A stretch of DNA of 64,000 nt. It comes from Ferruginibacter sp. (lineage in GTDB: Bacteria > Bacteroidota > Bacteroidia > Chitinophagales > Chitinophagaceae). The position numbers were made by a program, and so were the translations under genes. The stretch covers positions 162,096 through 226,095 of the forward strand of contig NZ_JAQBNR010000011.1 of NCBI RefSeq assembly GCF_028288465.1. The letters are read 5' to 3'. The number at the start of each line of letters is the position of its first letter. The first letter of the stretch is position 1. Shown piece after piece: positions 44,997 to 54,912 of the stretch. Below the pieces are notes generated by a model. The model did not search any database. It was given only the letters and a program-made list of their open reading frames with translations, and had not been told where the DNA came from.

Positions 44997-45776
44997 TTAT
45001 TTACCGGTGAACAAAGCCTTTCGCTTTTCTAAAAATGCACTTGTTCCTTCCTTCATATCTTCCGTTGCAAAGCAGTTACCAAAGGCATTTATTTCGGTAG
45101 CATAGCCATTGGACGTTGAATCGTAAACAGCATTTGCCGCCTGTATACATGCTGCAATTGCGAGCGGTGCTTTTGTATTAACGAGCGTTAAAATTGCTTT
45201 GGCCTTAGGCAATAATTCGTCTGGAGAAACAACATAGTTTACCAACCCGTATTGCAGGGCTGTGGCGGCCTCAATCAAGCTGCCACTGATGAGTAATTCT
45301 ATTGAACGGCCCTTCCCTATCAATTGTGTTAAACGTTGCGTACCGCCATAACCAGGTATTAAACCAAGGTTTACTTCCGGCTGACCAAATTTAGCGTTGT
45401 CGCTGGCAACCCGGAAATGACAAGCCATTGCCAGCTCACATCCTCCACCCAAAGCAAAGCCGTTCACAGCAGCTATTATAGGCTTGGAACTCCTCTCTAT
45501 TTTAAAAAAAATATCCTGCCCTTTTGTTGCGAGCGCCATGGCCCCTGCTTTATCAAGGCCATTGAATTCTGTTATATCTGCCCCGGCAACAAAAGCTTTA
45601 TTGCCTGCGCCGGTAATGATTGCTGATTTGACTGATGGGTTGTTTTGTATTTCATCTATCACATTGTCAAGATCAGCAAACACATCTTTATTTAACGCGT
45701 TTAATTTATCAGGCCTGTTGATAGTGATGGTAAAAATACCGTTTTCCAAAGACGTAAGTAAAGTTGAATGATTCAT
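44997..45776 (-). CDS. Enoyl-CoA hydratase/isomerase (crotonase family)
   Basis: The 259-residue crotonase-fold protein has the oxyanion-hole elements AGADITEFNGL and NGFALGGGCELAMACHF, and the two catalytic glutamates expected for hydratases fall in GGGCELA and in GQPEVNLGLIPGYGGTQRL. It adds water to 2-enoyl-CoA in fatty-acid breakdown. It lies on the same strand as the B12-binding protein and gltX. The substrate chain length is not evident. Confidence 0.9.
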   Translation of the reverse strand: MNHSTLLTSLENGIFTITINRPDKLNALNKDVFADLDNVIDEIQNNPSVKSAIITGAGNKAFVAGADITEFNGLDKAGAMALATKGQDIFFKIERSSKPIIAAVNGFALGGGCELAMACHFRVASDNAKFGQPEVNLGLIPGYGGTQRLTQLIGKGRSIELLISGSLIEAATALQYGLVNYVVSPDELLPKAKAILTLVNTKAPLAIAACIQAANAVYDSTSNGYATEINAFGNCFATEDMKEGTSAFLEKRKALFTGK

Positions 45777-45862
45777 GTTATTTTATATTATCGTTTGCAG
45801 ATGAAAGCAATAGAAATTAACAAGGGAAAGTGGAAGGAGGTAATTTTATAATCCACCTGATA

Positions 45863-46270
45863 CTAAAAATTTCTGTTCAATTTTACCCAATCCTTAATGT
45901 ACGATGCTATCTCACTGGTGGTGGCGCCTGGTGCAAATAATTTGCCTACACCAAGTTTATTCAAAGATTCCATATCCTCATCCGGTATAATGCCACCGCC
46001 TGTAAGTAACACATCATCCATTTTTTTTTCCTTCATCAAGGCAATCACTTTTGGAAAAACAGTGTTGTGTGCACCGCTGAGAATACTGATGCCAATTGCG
46101 TCCACATCTTCCTGTAATGCAGCATTCACTACCATTTCAGGGGTTTGCCGCAAGCCGGTATAGATAACTTCCATGCCGGCATCCCTCAATGCTGTGGCAA
46201 TTATTTTGGCGCCCCTGTCGTGGCCATCCAGTCCAACTTTAGCTACCAGCACCCGTATTGGTCTTGTCAT
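45863..46270 (-). CDS. Stand-alone cobalamin-binding domain (methylmalonyl-CoA mutase type)
   Basis: The 135-residue protein is just the B12-binding domain: DGHDRG at residues 15-20 (the DxHxxG motif whose His coordinates cobalt), ISILSGAH and [10 protein letters not shown], which line the nucleotide tail. It matches the C-terminal domain of methylmalonyl-CoA mutase, here as a separate protein, so it must pair with a catalytic subunit encoded elsewhere. It lies 23 bases downstream of gltX and upstream of a crotonase gene on the same strand. The epimerase gene at 30398 fits the same pathway. Confidence 0.92.
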   Translation of the reverse strand: MTRPIRVLVAKVGLDGHDRGAKIIATALRDAGMEVIYTGLRQTPEMVVNAALQEDVDAIGISILSGAHNTVFPKVIALMKEKKMDDVLLTGGGIIPDEDMESLNKLGVGKLFAPGATTSEIASYIKDWVKLNRNF

Positions 46271-46293
46271 GTGTGAAGCATTTGATGAATCAA

Positions 46294-47823
46294 TTATTGA
46301 AGCAATGCTAATGTATATTCAATTCTTTTTATTGTGCTCTCTTTACCAATTGCTGAAGCTATCTCAAAAACACCCGGACCAAATTTTCCACCCACCAGCA
46401 TAATGCGTAAGGGCAACATCAGCTCGCCTGTTTTTAGCTGGTTCGCTGCGGCCAGTTCTTTAAAACTTATCTCCAGTTCAGCCGAATTCCACAATGTGCT
46501 TAATTGCCATGATTTTATTAATTCTACAAAAAACATGTTTTTCTTTTCATCCCATTTTGGCTGTATAGATGTTGTGTCAACGGTAGCCGGTGCCTGAAAA
46601 AAGAAAATGCCCTGTGTAAAAAAATCAGGTAATAAAGTACAACGCTCTTTTACGAGCTCCATTACCTTTTTTAAATAAGCATCATCCGCTATCGATATGC
46701 CTTTTGATTCAAATATATTTTTTACCCTTTCAGCATAATGGCTCACATCCAGTTTCTTTATCCACTCATGATTAAACCATTTCGCTTTTTCAAAATCGAA
46801 TTTGGCGCCACCCTTATGTACTTTTTCAATATTAAATTTTGTTATCAGCTCCTCCATAGAAAAAATCTCCTGCTCTGTTCCATCATTCCAACCTAAGACT
46901 GCCAACAGGTTAATAAATGCTTCAGGCAAAAAGCCAATTTCTTTAAAACCTTTGGTTATTTCTTTTGTCACAGGATCTGCCCAGTCCATCGCATAAACAG
47001 GAAATCCAAGGCGGTCGCCATCTCTTTTACTAAGCTTGCCATTACCATCCGGTTTCAATATTAATGGTAGATGCGCCCATTGTGGCATATTCTCCAGGCC
47101 AAACAGATATTGCCATAACAGAATGTGCACAGGTGCACTTGGTAACCATTCTTCACCACGGAAAGCGTGTGTTATTTTCATTAAAAAATCATCCACCACT
47201 ACCGCCAGATGATAAGTCGGCATGCCATCTGCTTTCAGCAATACCTTATCATCTACTGCGTTGGTGTCAAAGGAAATTTCTCCCCTTATCATATCGGTAA
47301 AGGGAACAAATTCATCCGGATTTATTTTAATGCGCACCACGTAAGGGGTTCCGGCATCGAGTAGTTGTTGGGTTTCTTCCGGTAAAAGTCGCAGAGAATT
47401 GTTCATATTCATGCGCACATGATGATCATATTGCAAACTGCTGCTGCCCTTTGTTTTCAACAGGTCACGCATGCGTTCCAATTCGGCCGGGGTATCAAAA
47501 GCATAATAAGCACGGCCATCTTTTATCAGCTGTTCGGCATACTGGCGGTATATTTCTTTTCGTTCGCTCTGGCGGTACGGCACATAGGGACCGCCATGCA
47601 ATACACTTTCGTCCGGGTTTAAACCACACCATTGCAGGCATTCAAAAATATAAGCTTCTGCGCCTTTAACAAATCTGTTTTGATCGGTGTCTTCAATTCT
47701 TACTATAAAATCACCATCGTGCTGCCTGGCAAATAAATAATTAAATAATACGGTACGCACGCCTCCCAAATGTAATCCCCCGGTCGGGCTGGGAGCAAAT
47801 CTAACTCTTACTTTTTTTGACAT
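46294..47823 (-). CDS. gltX: Glutamyl-tRNA synthetase
   Basis: The ATG at 47823 ([15 protein letters not shown]) gives 509 residues. The class I motifs are present: [14 protein letters not shown] (HIGH-type) and KLSKRDGDR (KMSKS-type), with the Rossmann core and an anticodon-binding C-terminal region ending near ALLQ. It charges tRNA-Glu, and in organisms without GlnRS also tRNA-Gln. The longer reading with eight extra residues is not used. It probably leads a transcript with the B12-binding gene. Confidence 0.97.
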   Translation of the reverse strand: MSKKVRVRFAPSPTGGLHLGGVRTVLFNYLFARQHDGDFIVRIEDTDQNRFVKGAEAYIFECLQWCGLNPDESVLHGGPYVPYRQSERKEIYRQYAEQLIKDGRAYYAFDTPAELERMRDLLKTKGSSSLQYDHHVRMNMNNSLRLLPEETQQLLDAGTPYVVRIKINPDEFVPFTDMIRGEISFDTNAVDDKVLLKADGMPTYHLAVVVDDFLMKITHAFRGEEWLPSAPVHILLWQYLFGLENMPQWAHLPLILKPDGNGKLSKRDGDRLGFPVYAMDWADPVTKEITKGFKEIGFLPEAFINLLAVLGWNDGTEQEIFSMEELITKFNIEKVHKGGAKFDFEKAKWFNHEWIKKLDVSHYAERVKNIFESKGISIADDAYLKKVMELVKERCTLLPDFFTQGIFFFQAPATVDTTSIQPKWDEKKNMFFVELIKSWQLSTLWNSAELEISFKELAAANQLKTGELMLPLRIMLVGGKFGPGVFEIASAIGKESTIKRIEYTLALLQ

Positions 47824-48060
47824 ATTGCAAAGATAGGAAGACGGCAAATAGTGTTTTGTTTCAATTTGTCAATATTGCCGAGGCAAGACAACAACTTTTG
47901 TATAAAGAAGGGACACCCAAAACCAGTCTGTAAGCAACGGTTGCCGTGTGCAGTCTTTACAAACCGCCGGTAATTTTTCGCAGATTATTAACGAGCAGTT
48001 AAACTTCTTTACAAAATATTCATCTATAAAATATCGTTCATTAAAAAACCAAAAAAAATC

Positions 48061-48987
48061 ATGCAAGTAAAAATCCGTTCAATCGCTGCTATTAGTTTAA
48101 TAACGGCCATTTCATTTGTAAGCTGTAAAAAAACAGATACAACTACTACGACAACCGACCCCACTACAGAGTTAACTGCACAAACCGACGATCAGTCGAA
48201 TGTTTCCTCTACTTCCGACGCTATTGAAAATGATGTTAACGCGTACCTGGATAATAACGCATCTTTTAACGGCAGAATGGAAGGCGTACAGGGAATGCCA
48301 TGCAACGCAACTGCAGTAGCCGATTCTGCCAATGGGATCAGAAGAATTACAATTACCTATAACGGCACCAACTGTTCGGGCAAGCGCACGCTAACCGGTG
48401 TAGTAGTTATGTCAATGCCAATAGGAACACATTGGAAAGATGCAGGGGCTGTATTAACGGTTAATACACAAAACTTAAAAGTTACCAGGGTAGCTGACGG
48501 TAAAAGTATTGTTATCAATGGTCTAAAAACTATCACTAATGTAAGTGGCGGAAAGCTTAGCCAACTGTCATCAGGATCAATTACCCACACCATTTCCGGT
48601 ACCGATTCAGTTACTTTTGACAATGGCAAGCAAAGGATCTGGCAAATGGCCAAACAAAGAGTTTTCACTTACAATAATGGTTCCGTAATCACTACAACCG
48701 GTACACACACAGAAGCGGGCGTAAACGGCATAGCAGAGTGGGGTACCAATCGCTTTGGCAATGCCTTTGTAACTGCTATCAGTCAGCCGCTGGTGATCAG
48801 GCAGGATTGTGATTTCAGATTGGTAAGCGGTACCGTTGTACACAGCAAATTGGTAGCCGATGTAACGGTAACTTTCGGACTGGATGCAACAGGCACACCT
48901 GTTACATGCCCCAATGGAAGTTTTTATTTTAAGGCTGTATGGCAGGGTGTAAATGGAGTAACTAAAACAATTATTTTACCTTACTGA
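48061..48987 (+). CDS. Putative lipoprotein with Thr-rich linker
   Basis: The 308-residue protein has a type II signal peptide with lipobox FVSC (Cys22), followed by a Thr/Asp-rich linker (KKTDTTTTTTDPTT) and a beta-rich domain of about 240 residues. The pattern ITYNGTNCSGKRTLTGVVV and the later RQDCDFRLVSG, CPNGSFYFKA contain regularly placed cysteines that may form disulfides. I do not recognise the family; related proteins seem common in Chitinophagaceae. It is monocistronic with a strong terminator. Confidence 0.72.
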   Translation: MQVKIRSIAAISLITAISFVSCKKTDTTTTTTDPTTELTAQTDDQSNVSSTSDAIENDVNAYLDNNASFNGRMEGVQGMPCNATAVADSANGIRRITITYNGTNCSGKRTLTGVVVMSMPIGTHWKDAGAVLTVNTQNLKVTRVADGKSIVINGLKTITNVSGGKLSQLSSGSITHTISGTDSVTFDNGKQRIWQMAKQRVFTYNNGSVITTTGTHTEAGVNGIAEWGTNRFGNAFVTAISQPLVIRQDCDFRLVSGTVVHSKLVADVTVTFGLDATGTPVTCPNGSFYFKAVWQGVNGVTKTIILPY

Positions 48988-49006
48988 TTATAGATAAATA
49001 TTGTAT

Positions 49007-49044
49007 AAAGAGGTTGTCTGATTTAAAGAGGCAACCTCTTTTTT
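49007..49044 (+). terminator. Terminator of the lipoprotein gene
   Basis: AAAGAGGTTG (49007-49016) and CAACCTCTTT (49032-49041) form a 10-pair stem followed by T's. Confidence 0.9.
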
Positions 49045-49176
49045 ATTTGCAGAAATCTTATCAAAAAAATCGTATCATACATAGAAGCAATTTTTTATCA
49101 ATGGATTTAGTTTACTCCAATTTTGAAAATAATTTCAATAAAAATTATTAAACATTCCCGGTTATCCTAATAGTAA

Positions 49177-49216
49177 TAGCTTTGTAATGGCAGTTTATCG
49201 CTTGACAAGTGTCAAG
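49177..49216 (+). promoter_or_regulatory. -7 box and inverted repeat upstream of the deacetylase gene
   Basis: TAGCTTTG at 49177-49184 fits TAnnTTTG. Just downstream, CTTGACA and TGTCAAG (49201-49216, spacer AG) form perfect arms, where a repressor could bind at about +10 to +25. Confidence 0.4.
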
Positions 49217-49248
49217 GTTCTTAGTAAGCCTTCGCATAAAAATAGTGT

Positions 49249-49881
49249 ATGTTTTATTTTGTTAAAACGCCGGTATGGCTAAAAAAAATTTACTCCGGTT
49301 GCACCTGGCAAATGAATACTGTGGAAAAAAAAATATACCTCAGTTTTGATGACGGTCCGCATCCGGTTGCAACGAAATTTGTACTGCAGGTACTGGAAAA
49401 ATACAATGCCAGGGCAACCTTTTTTTGCATCGGCAAAAATGTAGCAGCATATCCGGAAGTGTATCAGCAAATATTGGCTGGAGGTCATGCTGTCGGGAAT
49501 CATACATTCAATCATTTGAATGGCTGGAAAACACCGGTTGGAATGTACATTGAAAATATTGAGCAGGCACAGCAATTAATCAAGACCAATCTTTTTCGGC
49601 CACCTTATGGAAAAATCAGTTTCAAACAATTAAAAGCATTGTCAGTAAAACAACCCACATTAAAAGTAATTATGTGGAGTGTTTTAAGTGCAGATTTTGA
49701 CAGAAAAATAACGCCGGAAAAATGCTGTAGAAATGTGCTCGAAAATACCGGGAATGGTTCTATTGTAGTGTTTCACGACAGTGAAAAAGCATTTGAAAAT
49801 TTACAATTTGCGCTCCCAAAAATGGTGCAGCATTTTTCACGTCTTGGTTATAACTTTGAGAAAATAGATTGCGTAAATTAA
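49249..49881 (+). CDS. Polysaccharide deacetylase (NodB type)
   Basis: The 210-residue protein has the NodB motifs in order: LSFDDGPHP (metal-binding Asp pair), the histidine pair in GNHTFNHL, and RPPYG, followed by the late VVFHDS with a catalytic His. Such enzymes remove acetyl groups from chitin oligomers, peptidoglycan or exopolysaccharide. No clear signal peptide is visible; a first hydrophobic stretch may anchor it. Its own promoter and terminator suggest separate control. The target polymer cannot be read from sequence. Confidence 0.93.
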   Translation: MFYFVKTPVWLKKIYSGCTWQMNTVEKKIYLSFDDGPHPVATKFVLQVLEKYNARATFFCIGKNVAAYPEVYQQILAGGHAVGNHTFNHLNGWKTPVGMYIENIEQAQQLIKTNLFRPPYGKISFKQLKALSVKQPTLKVIMWSVLSADFDRKITPEKCCRNVLENTGNGSIVVFHDSEKAFENLQFALPKMVQHFSRLGYNFEKIDCVN

Positions 49882-49929
49882 TGGGCAAATTATTTGATTT
49901 TGTTCGATTCTCTATACATCAAAAAAAGT

Positions 49930-49959
49930 GGGCCGGGGTAGAAACCCTGGCCCGTTTTT
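49930..49959 (+). terminator. Terminator of the deacetylase gene
   Basis: GGGCCGGGGT (49930-49939) pairs with ACCCTGGCCC (49944-49953) with one G-U pair, followed by GTTTTT. Confidence 0.88.
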
Positions 49960-50109
49960 AATCCGTACCCTATGAAAACTGGCCGAAAGGTACTAAGTAG
50001 TTTCTGAATTAACAATATTATTTTAACAATATTTTGTCATTTATAACCGGGGTTTTACGCAGTTTGTATTTTTAATACATTTTGATAACTAACACATTAT
50101 TTTGCACCT

Positions 50110-50877
50110 ATGAAATTAATAGATACCCACTGCCATTTATACTCCGAAGAATTTGTTGGTGATATTGACAGGACTATAGACGTTGCAATTTCAGCGGGAG
50201 TGGAAAAATTTTATCTTCCTGCGATAGATAGCAATTCAATTGAGGCTATGTTTGGTCTGGAAGAAAAATATCCGGGCAGATGTGTTGCCATGATGGGGTT
50301 GCATCCCTGTTATGTGAAGGAAAATTACAAGACGGAACTGGAAATTGTTCAGCAATGGCTTGGCAAAAGAAAGTTTGCAGCAGTAGGCGAAATCGGACTG
50401 GATTTTTATTGGGATAAAAGCTTTGTCACAGAGCAGTATGAAGCCTTCAGAATACAAATGGATTGGGCCATCCTCCATAACTTGCCCATAGTCATCCATA
50501 CCAGGAATGCGATGCAGGAAACAATTAACCTGGTAAAAGAATATGTACCCAAAGGAATACGTGGCATTTTTCACTGCTTCAGCGGGAGTTACGAAAGCGC
50601 CCGCGAAATCATCAAGGCTGGTTTTTATTTGGGTATTGGCGGGGTAGTTACTTATAAGAACGCCGGTGTAGCAGAAGTGTTGGAAAAGATAGATTTGGCA
50701 CACCTGGTATTGGAAACAGACGCACCTTATTTAACACCCGTACCATTCAGAGGGAAAAGAAATGAAAGCAGCTACTTAAAATACATTGTGTCGAAAATTG
50801 CAGCCATAAAAAACTGCACAGAAGAAGAAGTAGCCGCTGTTACAACCGCCAATGCTGAAAAAATATTCGGCTTATAA
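50110..50877 (+). CDS. tatD: TatD-family metal-dependent hydrolase
   Basis: The 255-residue TIM-barrel protein has the TatD ligand motifs: DTHCHLYSE at the start, [27 protein letters not shown] and LETDAPYL. TatD proteins are metal-dependent 3'-5' DNA exonucleases or phosphatases with a role in DNA repair. The length is typical. A tRNA-Ser gene follows 35 bases later. Confidence 0.95.
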   Translation: MKLIDTHCHLYSEEFVGDIDRTIDVAISAGVEKFYLPAIDSNSIEAMFGLEEKYPGRCVAMMGLHPCYVKENYKTELEIVQQWLGKRKFAAVGEIGLDFYWDKSFVTEQYEAFRIQMDWAILHNLPIVIHTRNAMQETINLVKEYVPKGIRGIFHCFSGSYESAREIIKAGFYLGIGGVVTYKNAGVAEVLEKIDLAHLVLETDAPYLTPVPFRGKRNESSYLKYIVSKIAAIKNCTEEEVAAVTTANAEKIFGL

Positions 50878-50912
50878 ATACCGATGCTGTATTTTTGCCG
50901 TCCTGAAAAAAA

Positions 50913-50999
50913 GGAGAGTTGTCCGAGTGGTTGAAGGAGCACGCCTGGAAAGTGTGTATATGGGAAACTGTATCAAGAGTTCGAATCTCTTACTCTCCG
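50913..50999 (+). tRNA. tRNA-Ser(GGA)
   Basis: The acceptor stem GGAGAGT (50913-50919) pairs with ACTCTCC (50992-50998), with discriminator G at 50999. The anticodon loop CTGGAAA (50945-50951) has anticodon GGA at 50947-50949, between stem strands CACGC and GTGTG. The long variable arm (about 50957-50975) is typical of tRNA-Ser. The T-loop TTCGAAT is present. CCA is not encoded. It reads UCC and UCU codons. Confidence 0.96.
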
Positions 51000-51000
51000 C

Positions 51001-51429
51001 ATAAAAATACCTGCTTAAGCGGGTAAATTTTTTTGATTAAACGTCCTTTTTTAAAGAAGGACGTTTTTTTATTGCAGTAGGAGGTTCCCGAACCTGTTAA
51101 TACGAATGATCTGTAAAAATGAAGATGTATTCCTGTAGCAACTGTTGTGTAAGCGGTATGTAAATTCTTCTCCCTCAATTTCACTTTTACCCGAATGCTT
51201 TCTTTGGCTTTAATTCTATAAGGCAGCATTATTTTACCAATAAAGAATAGAAAAAATTCGATGGCTTATGTAAATATATGCCTATAAGGAGCATGGCGAT
51301 CTGCCTACAAAATTTTCCTGATGGGTTGTATACTTTTATGTTATTAAATCCGGCCCAAATGTGTACGCAGGTGGGTCCAATTTATTAATCAAAATATCCT
51401 AACAAAATCCACAAATCCAAACTAGTATT
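51001..51429. other. 429-base gap after tRNA-Ser
   Basis: The gap holds the tRNA transcript's terminator (51039-51070), and the upstream region of the surface-protein gene. I see no gene and no other clear structure. Confidence 0.6.
51039..51070 (+). terminator. Terminator downstream of tRNA-Ser
   Basis: AAACGTCCTT (51039-51048) pairs with AAGGACGTTT (51057-51066) and runs into further T's. Confidence 0.9.
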
Positions 51430-54246
51430 ATGCAAACCTATCTACAAAAGAGTCTTCTTTGCCCAGGAGATAAATTATCAGGCTGTGAAACGTCAGCAAC
51501 ATTCTTTAAAAATAAAATTAACAGGCTACATTTCAAACATCGGCTATTTGAATTTAAATTACCAGTGATTGTATCATTTATTTTATTTTTAAGCTTTTCA
51601 TTTCATGGACATGCCCAAACTAAAAGCTGGACAGGATTGGCCAAAAGCACTGATTGGAATACGCCCGGAAACTGGAGCGGGAGCACTGTCCCAACTTCAA
51701 CTTCCGATCTTGTTATTAATATTCCAACTACTACACCTAAATATTATCCTTCTGTTCCTAATGGTGGCGCAATATGCAGGTCATTAACAAGTATGGCTAA
51801 TGGAACTTCGATTAATGGCAGTGGAATATTGACAATTAGCGGGACATCTTCGACGGCATTGGCTACTGGCTTTGCAACAATATCATGTCCAATCATAATT
51901 TCTTCGAATACCACTTTTTCTCCTAGCAATGGTGCAACGTTAACCATCAATGGATCTGTAAGTGGAACAGGGGGGTTCTATAAATCTGGATCTGGAATAT
52001 TAAGATTAGAACCCACTTCATCCGCAACATTAAGCACTATGACAATATTAGATGGCTATTCCTATCTTGGCGGAAATATTACAGTAAATGGAATACTTGA
52101 TCTTACAAGTGGAACTTTAAATATAAGTTCAGGAACCCTAAATGCAATTGGCGGCATTACCCGAACAGCGGGCTTCCTTGCCGGCGATGGCACAGGAAAC
52201 CTCACCTTGGGTGGCACAACTTCTGAACCATTATACTTCGAAACTGGACAGGAGATACTTAATACGCTGACGCTTAATCATTCGGCACCAGCTACCACAA
52301 CGCTTTTTACTGATCTTGTAATTTACGGTAATGTCAATTTCGCCAGCGCCAATGACAACTTTAATGTTAATGGTCAGCATCTAACGCTAAAAAGCAGTGG
52401 TAGTGGCACAGCTTACGTTGGCGAAATTAAGGGGTCTTTGACTAATGCAAGCAATGTAACAGTTGAGCGTTACATTGATAGCAGTTTAACCAGTACAGGT
52501 AGAAGAGCCTGGAGATTATTATCAATTCCCGTAACAGGTCAAACTATTCGAAATGCATGGGCGGGTGCTGCAGCCAATCCAAGCGCACCCAACGGGGAAA
52601 CAAATTACAACATCGGCACCCTAATAACAGGGCATGGCTATTCTGATGGCACTCTGGCAGCCGCAGCTGGTTATGATTGGTTTACCGGATTAGGTGCTAA
52701 TACAACCTCTTCAATTCGTTATTATGATGCTGCACACGCCTGGGCGAGCGCTACTAATACTCCAAGTACACTAAGTGTACCAGACAAGCAAGGATATATG
52801 CTTTATGTTCGTGGTGACCGGTCGGTGGCGACCGCCACTGATTACGGATACACTGTATTGCAGCCAACTGGAACGCTTAAACAGGGAACCCAAACCATAC
52901 CCGTAAATGATGCTTACACAGTAGTAGGCAATCCATATGCATCTCCTATCAATTTAAACGCTGTGTACCTCAACGGTAGCAACGGCGCTGTAATAAAACG
53001 CAATTTTTGGATTTGGGATGCTACCCAGGGAACCAGTGGCGCCTATCGTTCGCTAACCTGGAATGGTATCGACTCCTATAACATGACAGGAGGTTCAGGC
53101 AGTGCAGCCGACTACCTGACGGTTAACTCCGGCCAGGCATTTTTTGTAGAAAAGAGCAGCACAGGTAATATTACCATTCAGGAAAGCAATAAAACTACCA
53201 CAACTGCGCCTACCGTATTTCGCCCAATGGGATCTACCGTTAGTAACCTCTCTATAAAATTATACCAGGCCACCGGCGCAACACTGGGTTTGTTGTGTGA
53301 TGGCGCATTGGCTCGTTATAATGACCTTTACAACGTGTCGCCTTGGGAAACTTATGATGCTGCTAAAATGAATAATTTTAATGAAAATCTTAGTCTTGTG
53401 AGAGAAGGCCGTTATCTAAGTGTGGAGAGTCGCCCTTATCCAAAACAAAACGATACGCTTTTTGTACCGTTCTGGGGTTTGAAAGTGAGAGATTATGCGC
53501 TTACCATTACCAGTAATAATTTAGATGGCTTAAACCAGACTGCTATCCTATATGATGCCTTTACCAATGTTACCAAACAGGTAGATATGACAAGTGCTAC
53601 TGTTATTTATCCTTTCAGTGTTACGAGTGATCCTGCAAGCAGCAGTTTGAATCGATTCAAAGTTATAATGGCACCTGCTGCATTTGGTGTATTGCCGGTT
53701 AAGTTTACTAAAATAGCCGCCCAATTGTATGATAAAAAAATACAAGTTGCCTGGCTTACTGCCAATGAACTTGGCGTTACAAACTATGATGTGGAAAAAA
53801 GCGCGGATGGCCTGCACTTCAGTAAAATAAGTACACTTAAAGCTAACAATGCATCTGTTGGCGGCAGTTACCAGGTAACGGATGAGCAGCCATTTACGGG
53901 CAATAATTTTTACCGGATTCGCAGTAATGACGAAAGCGGAAAAACCGATTACAGCAGCACCGCCTTAGTTCAGTTTAACAGTAAACATGTTATCCATATT
54001 ATGCCCAGCATAATTACCAACCAGCAATTTACTATCTCATTAAAAGGTCAGCCTGCGGGCAACTATAACCTTAGCCTTACCAACTTATCAGGGCAACAGG
54101 TATACAAAAAGACTATTTATAACACAAATGGAGATGACCACCTGATAGCGTTTCAAAAGGGTGCAGTGAGTACGGGCGTATATAATTTATCCGTGGCAGG
54201 AGCAGATGGTAGTATTCAAAACTTCAGGCTACTCATAAAAAATTAA
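51430..54246 (+). CDS. Large surface protein with T9SS sorting domain (paralogue 1)
   Basis: The 938-residue protein starts at ATG 51430 with about 62 residues before the likely cleavage at HGHAQ; such a long leader is unusual and the true start may lie later at a non-ATG codon. From residue about 65, SWTGLAKSTDWNTPGNWS opens a beta-helix-like region of short strand repeats. From about 341 (NVTVERYID, then RRAWRLLSIPVTG) to the end the sequence is closely related to the neighbouring gene's product. The last about 70 residues form a type A T9SS sorting domain (LSLTNLSGQQVYK, VSTGVYNLSVAG). It is probably a surface adhesin or matrix component. Confidence 0.85.
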   Translation: MQTYLQKSLLCPGDKLSGCETSATFFKNKINRLHFKHRLFEFKLPVIVSFILFLSFSFHGHAQTKSWTGLAKSTDWNTPGNWSGSTVPTSTSDLVINIPTTTPKYYPSVPNGGAICRSLTSMANGTSINGSGILTISGTSSTALATGFATISCPIIISSNTTFSPSNGATLTINGSVSGTGGFYKSGSGILRLEPTSSATLSTMTILDGYSYLGGNITVNGILDLTSGTLNISSGTLNAIGGITRTAGFLAGDGTGNLTLGGTTSEPLYFETGQEILNTLTLNHSAPATTTLFTDLVIYGNVNFASANDNFNVNGQHLTLKSSGSGTAYVGEIKGSLTNASNVTVERYIDSSLTSTGRRAWRLLSIPVTGQTIRNAWAGAAANPSAPNGETNYNIGTLITGHGYSDGTLAAAAGYDWFTGLGANTTSSIRYYDAAHAWASATNTPSTLSVPDKQGYMLYVRGDRSVATATDYGYTVLQPTGTLKQGTQTIPVNDAYTVVGNPYASPINLNAVYLNGSNGAVIKRNFWIWDATQGTSGAYRSLTWNGIDSYNMTGGSGSAADYLTVNSGQAFFVEKSSTGNITIQESNKTTTTAPTVFRPMGSTVSNLSIKLYQATGATLGLLCDGALARYNDLYNVSPWETYDAAKMNNFNENLSLVREGRYLSVESRPYPKQNDTLFVPFWGLKVRDYALTITSNNLDGLNQTAILYDAFTNVTKQVDMTSATVIYPFSVTSDPASSSLNRFKVIMAPAAFGVLPVKFTKIAAQLYDKKIQVAWLTANELGVTNYDVEKSADGLHFSKISTLKANNASVGGSYQVTDEQPFTGNNFYRIRSNDESGKTDYSSTALVQFNSKHVIHIMPSIITNQQFTISLKGQPAGNYNLSLTNLSGQQVYKKTIYNTNGDDHLIAFQKGAVSTGVYNLSVAGADGSIQNFRLLIKN

Positions 54247-54270
54247 GCTGACACCGTTTTTAAGTAAGAA

Positions 54271-54413
54271 ATGAAAAAGAATTATTAACGCTTACAACAA
54301 TTTTAATTGAGGCAGCCCAATCAGTTGCTCAACCGGCAGGCACTTCCGAAGTTCATAATCCAGACGCAGAAGTTCCTTTAACAGGAATGGAGATTAGTGA
54401 TACTTTAAGTTGA
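54271..54413 (+). pseudogene. Decayed copy of the small CTERM-like gene (compare 59223-59462)
   Basis: An ATG at 54271 (MKKN) is followed, after a one-base frame shift, by an open stretch from 54282 to the TGA at 54411-54413. Its translation contains AQPAGTSEVHNPDAEVPLTG, which aligns with AQTDGPGSGLDVNPDAGVPL of the intact gene, and the DNA shows the shared core AATCC(A/T)GACGCAG(A/G)AGTTCCTTTA. The transmembrane helix and basic tail of the intact protein are absent. It follows the first surface-protein gene by 25 bases, just as the intact copy follows the second, so it is a relict of a duplicated two-gene cassette. It could still be expressed only by frameshifting, which I consider unlikely. 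Confidence 0.75.
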
Positions 54414-54502
54414 TAGTATACAAAACTGTTAATTATGCCCGGGCGGTTTTAGCCACAACAAAACAGTATAACTCTCTCAGTAAAATATCAGACAAAGTTA
54501 AC

Positions 54503-54543
54503 ATCACAAAGGTTTTGCAGCAATGCAAAGCCTTTTGTGATTT
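54503..54543 (+). terminator. Long hairpin after the first surface-protein cassette
   Basis: ATCACAAAGGTTTTGC and GCAAAGCCTTTTGTGAT pair along about 16 positions (one G-U, one bulge) from 54503 to 54541, followed by TT. The T run is short, but position and strength fit a transcription end. Confidence 0.65.
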
Positions 54544-54808
54544 AGACAATAATCACAGCGATCCTTCGCATTCAGTATGTTACAGCTGACTAATCCTATC
54601 TATATAAATGCAATATTTACCCTTTATTCCATTCTGTAGAGTCATCTCCATTTTTCGGAAAATAAAAAGTGATTTTGCCAGGCTGGAAATTTATTTTCAA
54701 TAATTTTTAATTACAAAAAGATGATTCAAATCCTGATATTTGTAATACTTTCGCTATATAGTTTGTAATAAAACTACTATAAAAAGAAATAAATCTTTAA
54801 TCTGGCCG

Positions 54809-54835
54809 TTGTACAATTTTTTAAAAATTGTACAA
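54809..54835. promoter_or_regulatory. 27-base near-perfect palindrome
   Basis: TTGTACAATTTTT (54809-54821) and AAAAATTGTACAA (54823-54835) form 13-base arms around a single T. It stands 78 bases upstream of the ATG at 54913. A dimeric regulator site is the simplest reading. Confidence 0.6.
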
Positions 54836-54912
54836 ATATTGCAGCATTTTCAAATTGCGGTTTGGCCAACAACTAACAAAAAATCTCATTCAATTTAATC
54901 TCCCACGTTTAT

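Larger units (their letters stand above)
54414..54912. other. 499-base gap upstream of the second surface-protein gene
   Basis: It contains the hairpin 54503-54543 and the long palindrome 54809-54835. I see no open gene in either direction apart from mirror readings of the next gene. Confidence 0.6.

Noticed and set aside
50236..50703. A 155-codon open frame on the reverse strand
   Set aside because: It lies inside tatD, whose metal-binding motifs are all present on the other strand.
50990..51229. A 79-codon open frame on the reverse strand
   Set aside because: It overlaps the 3' end of tRNA-Ser and the terminator behind it; no protein family is recognisable.
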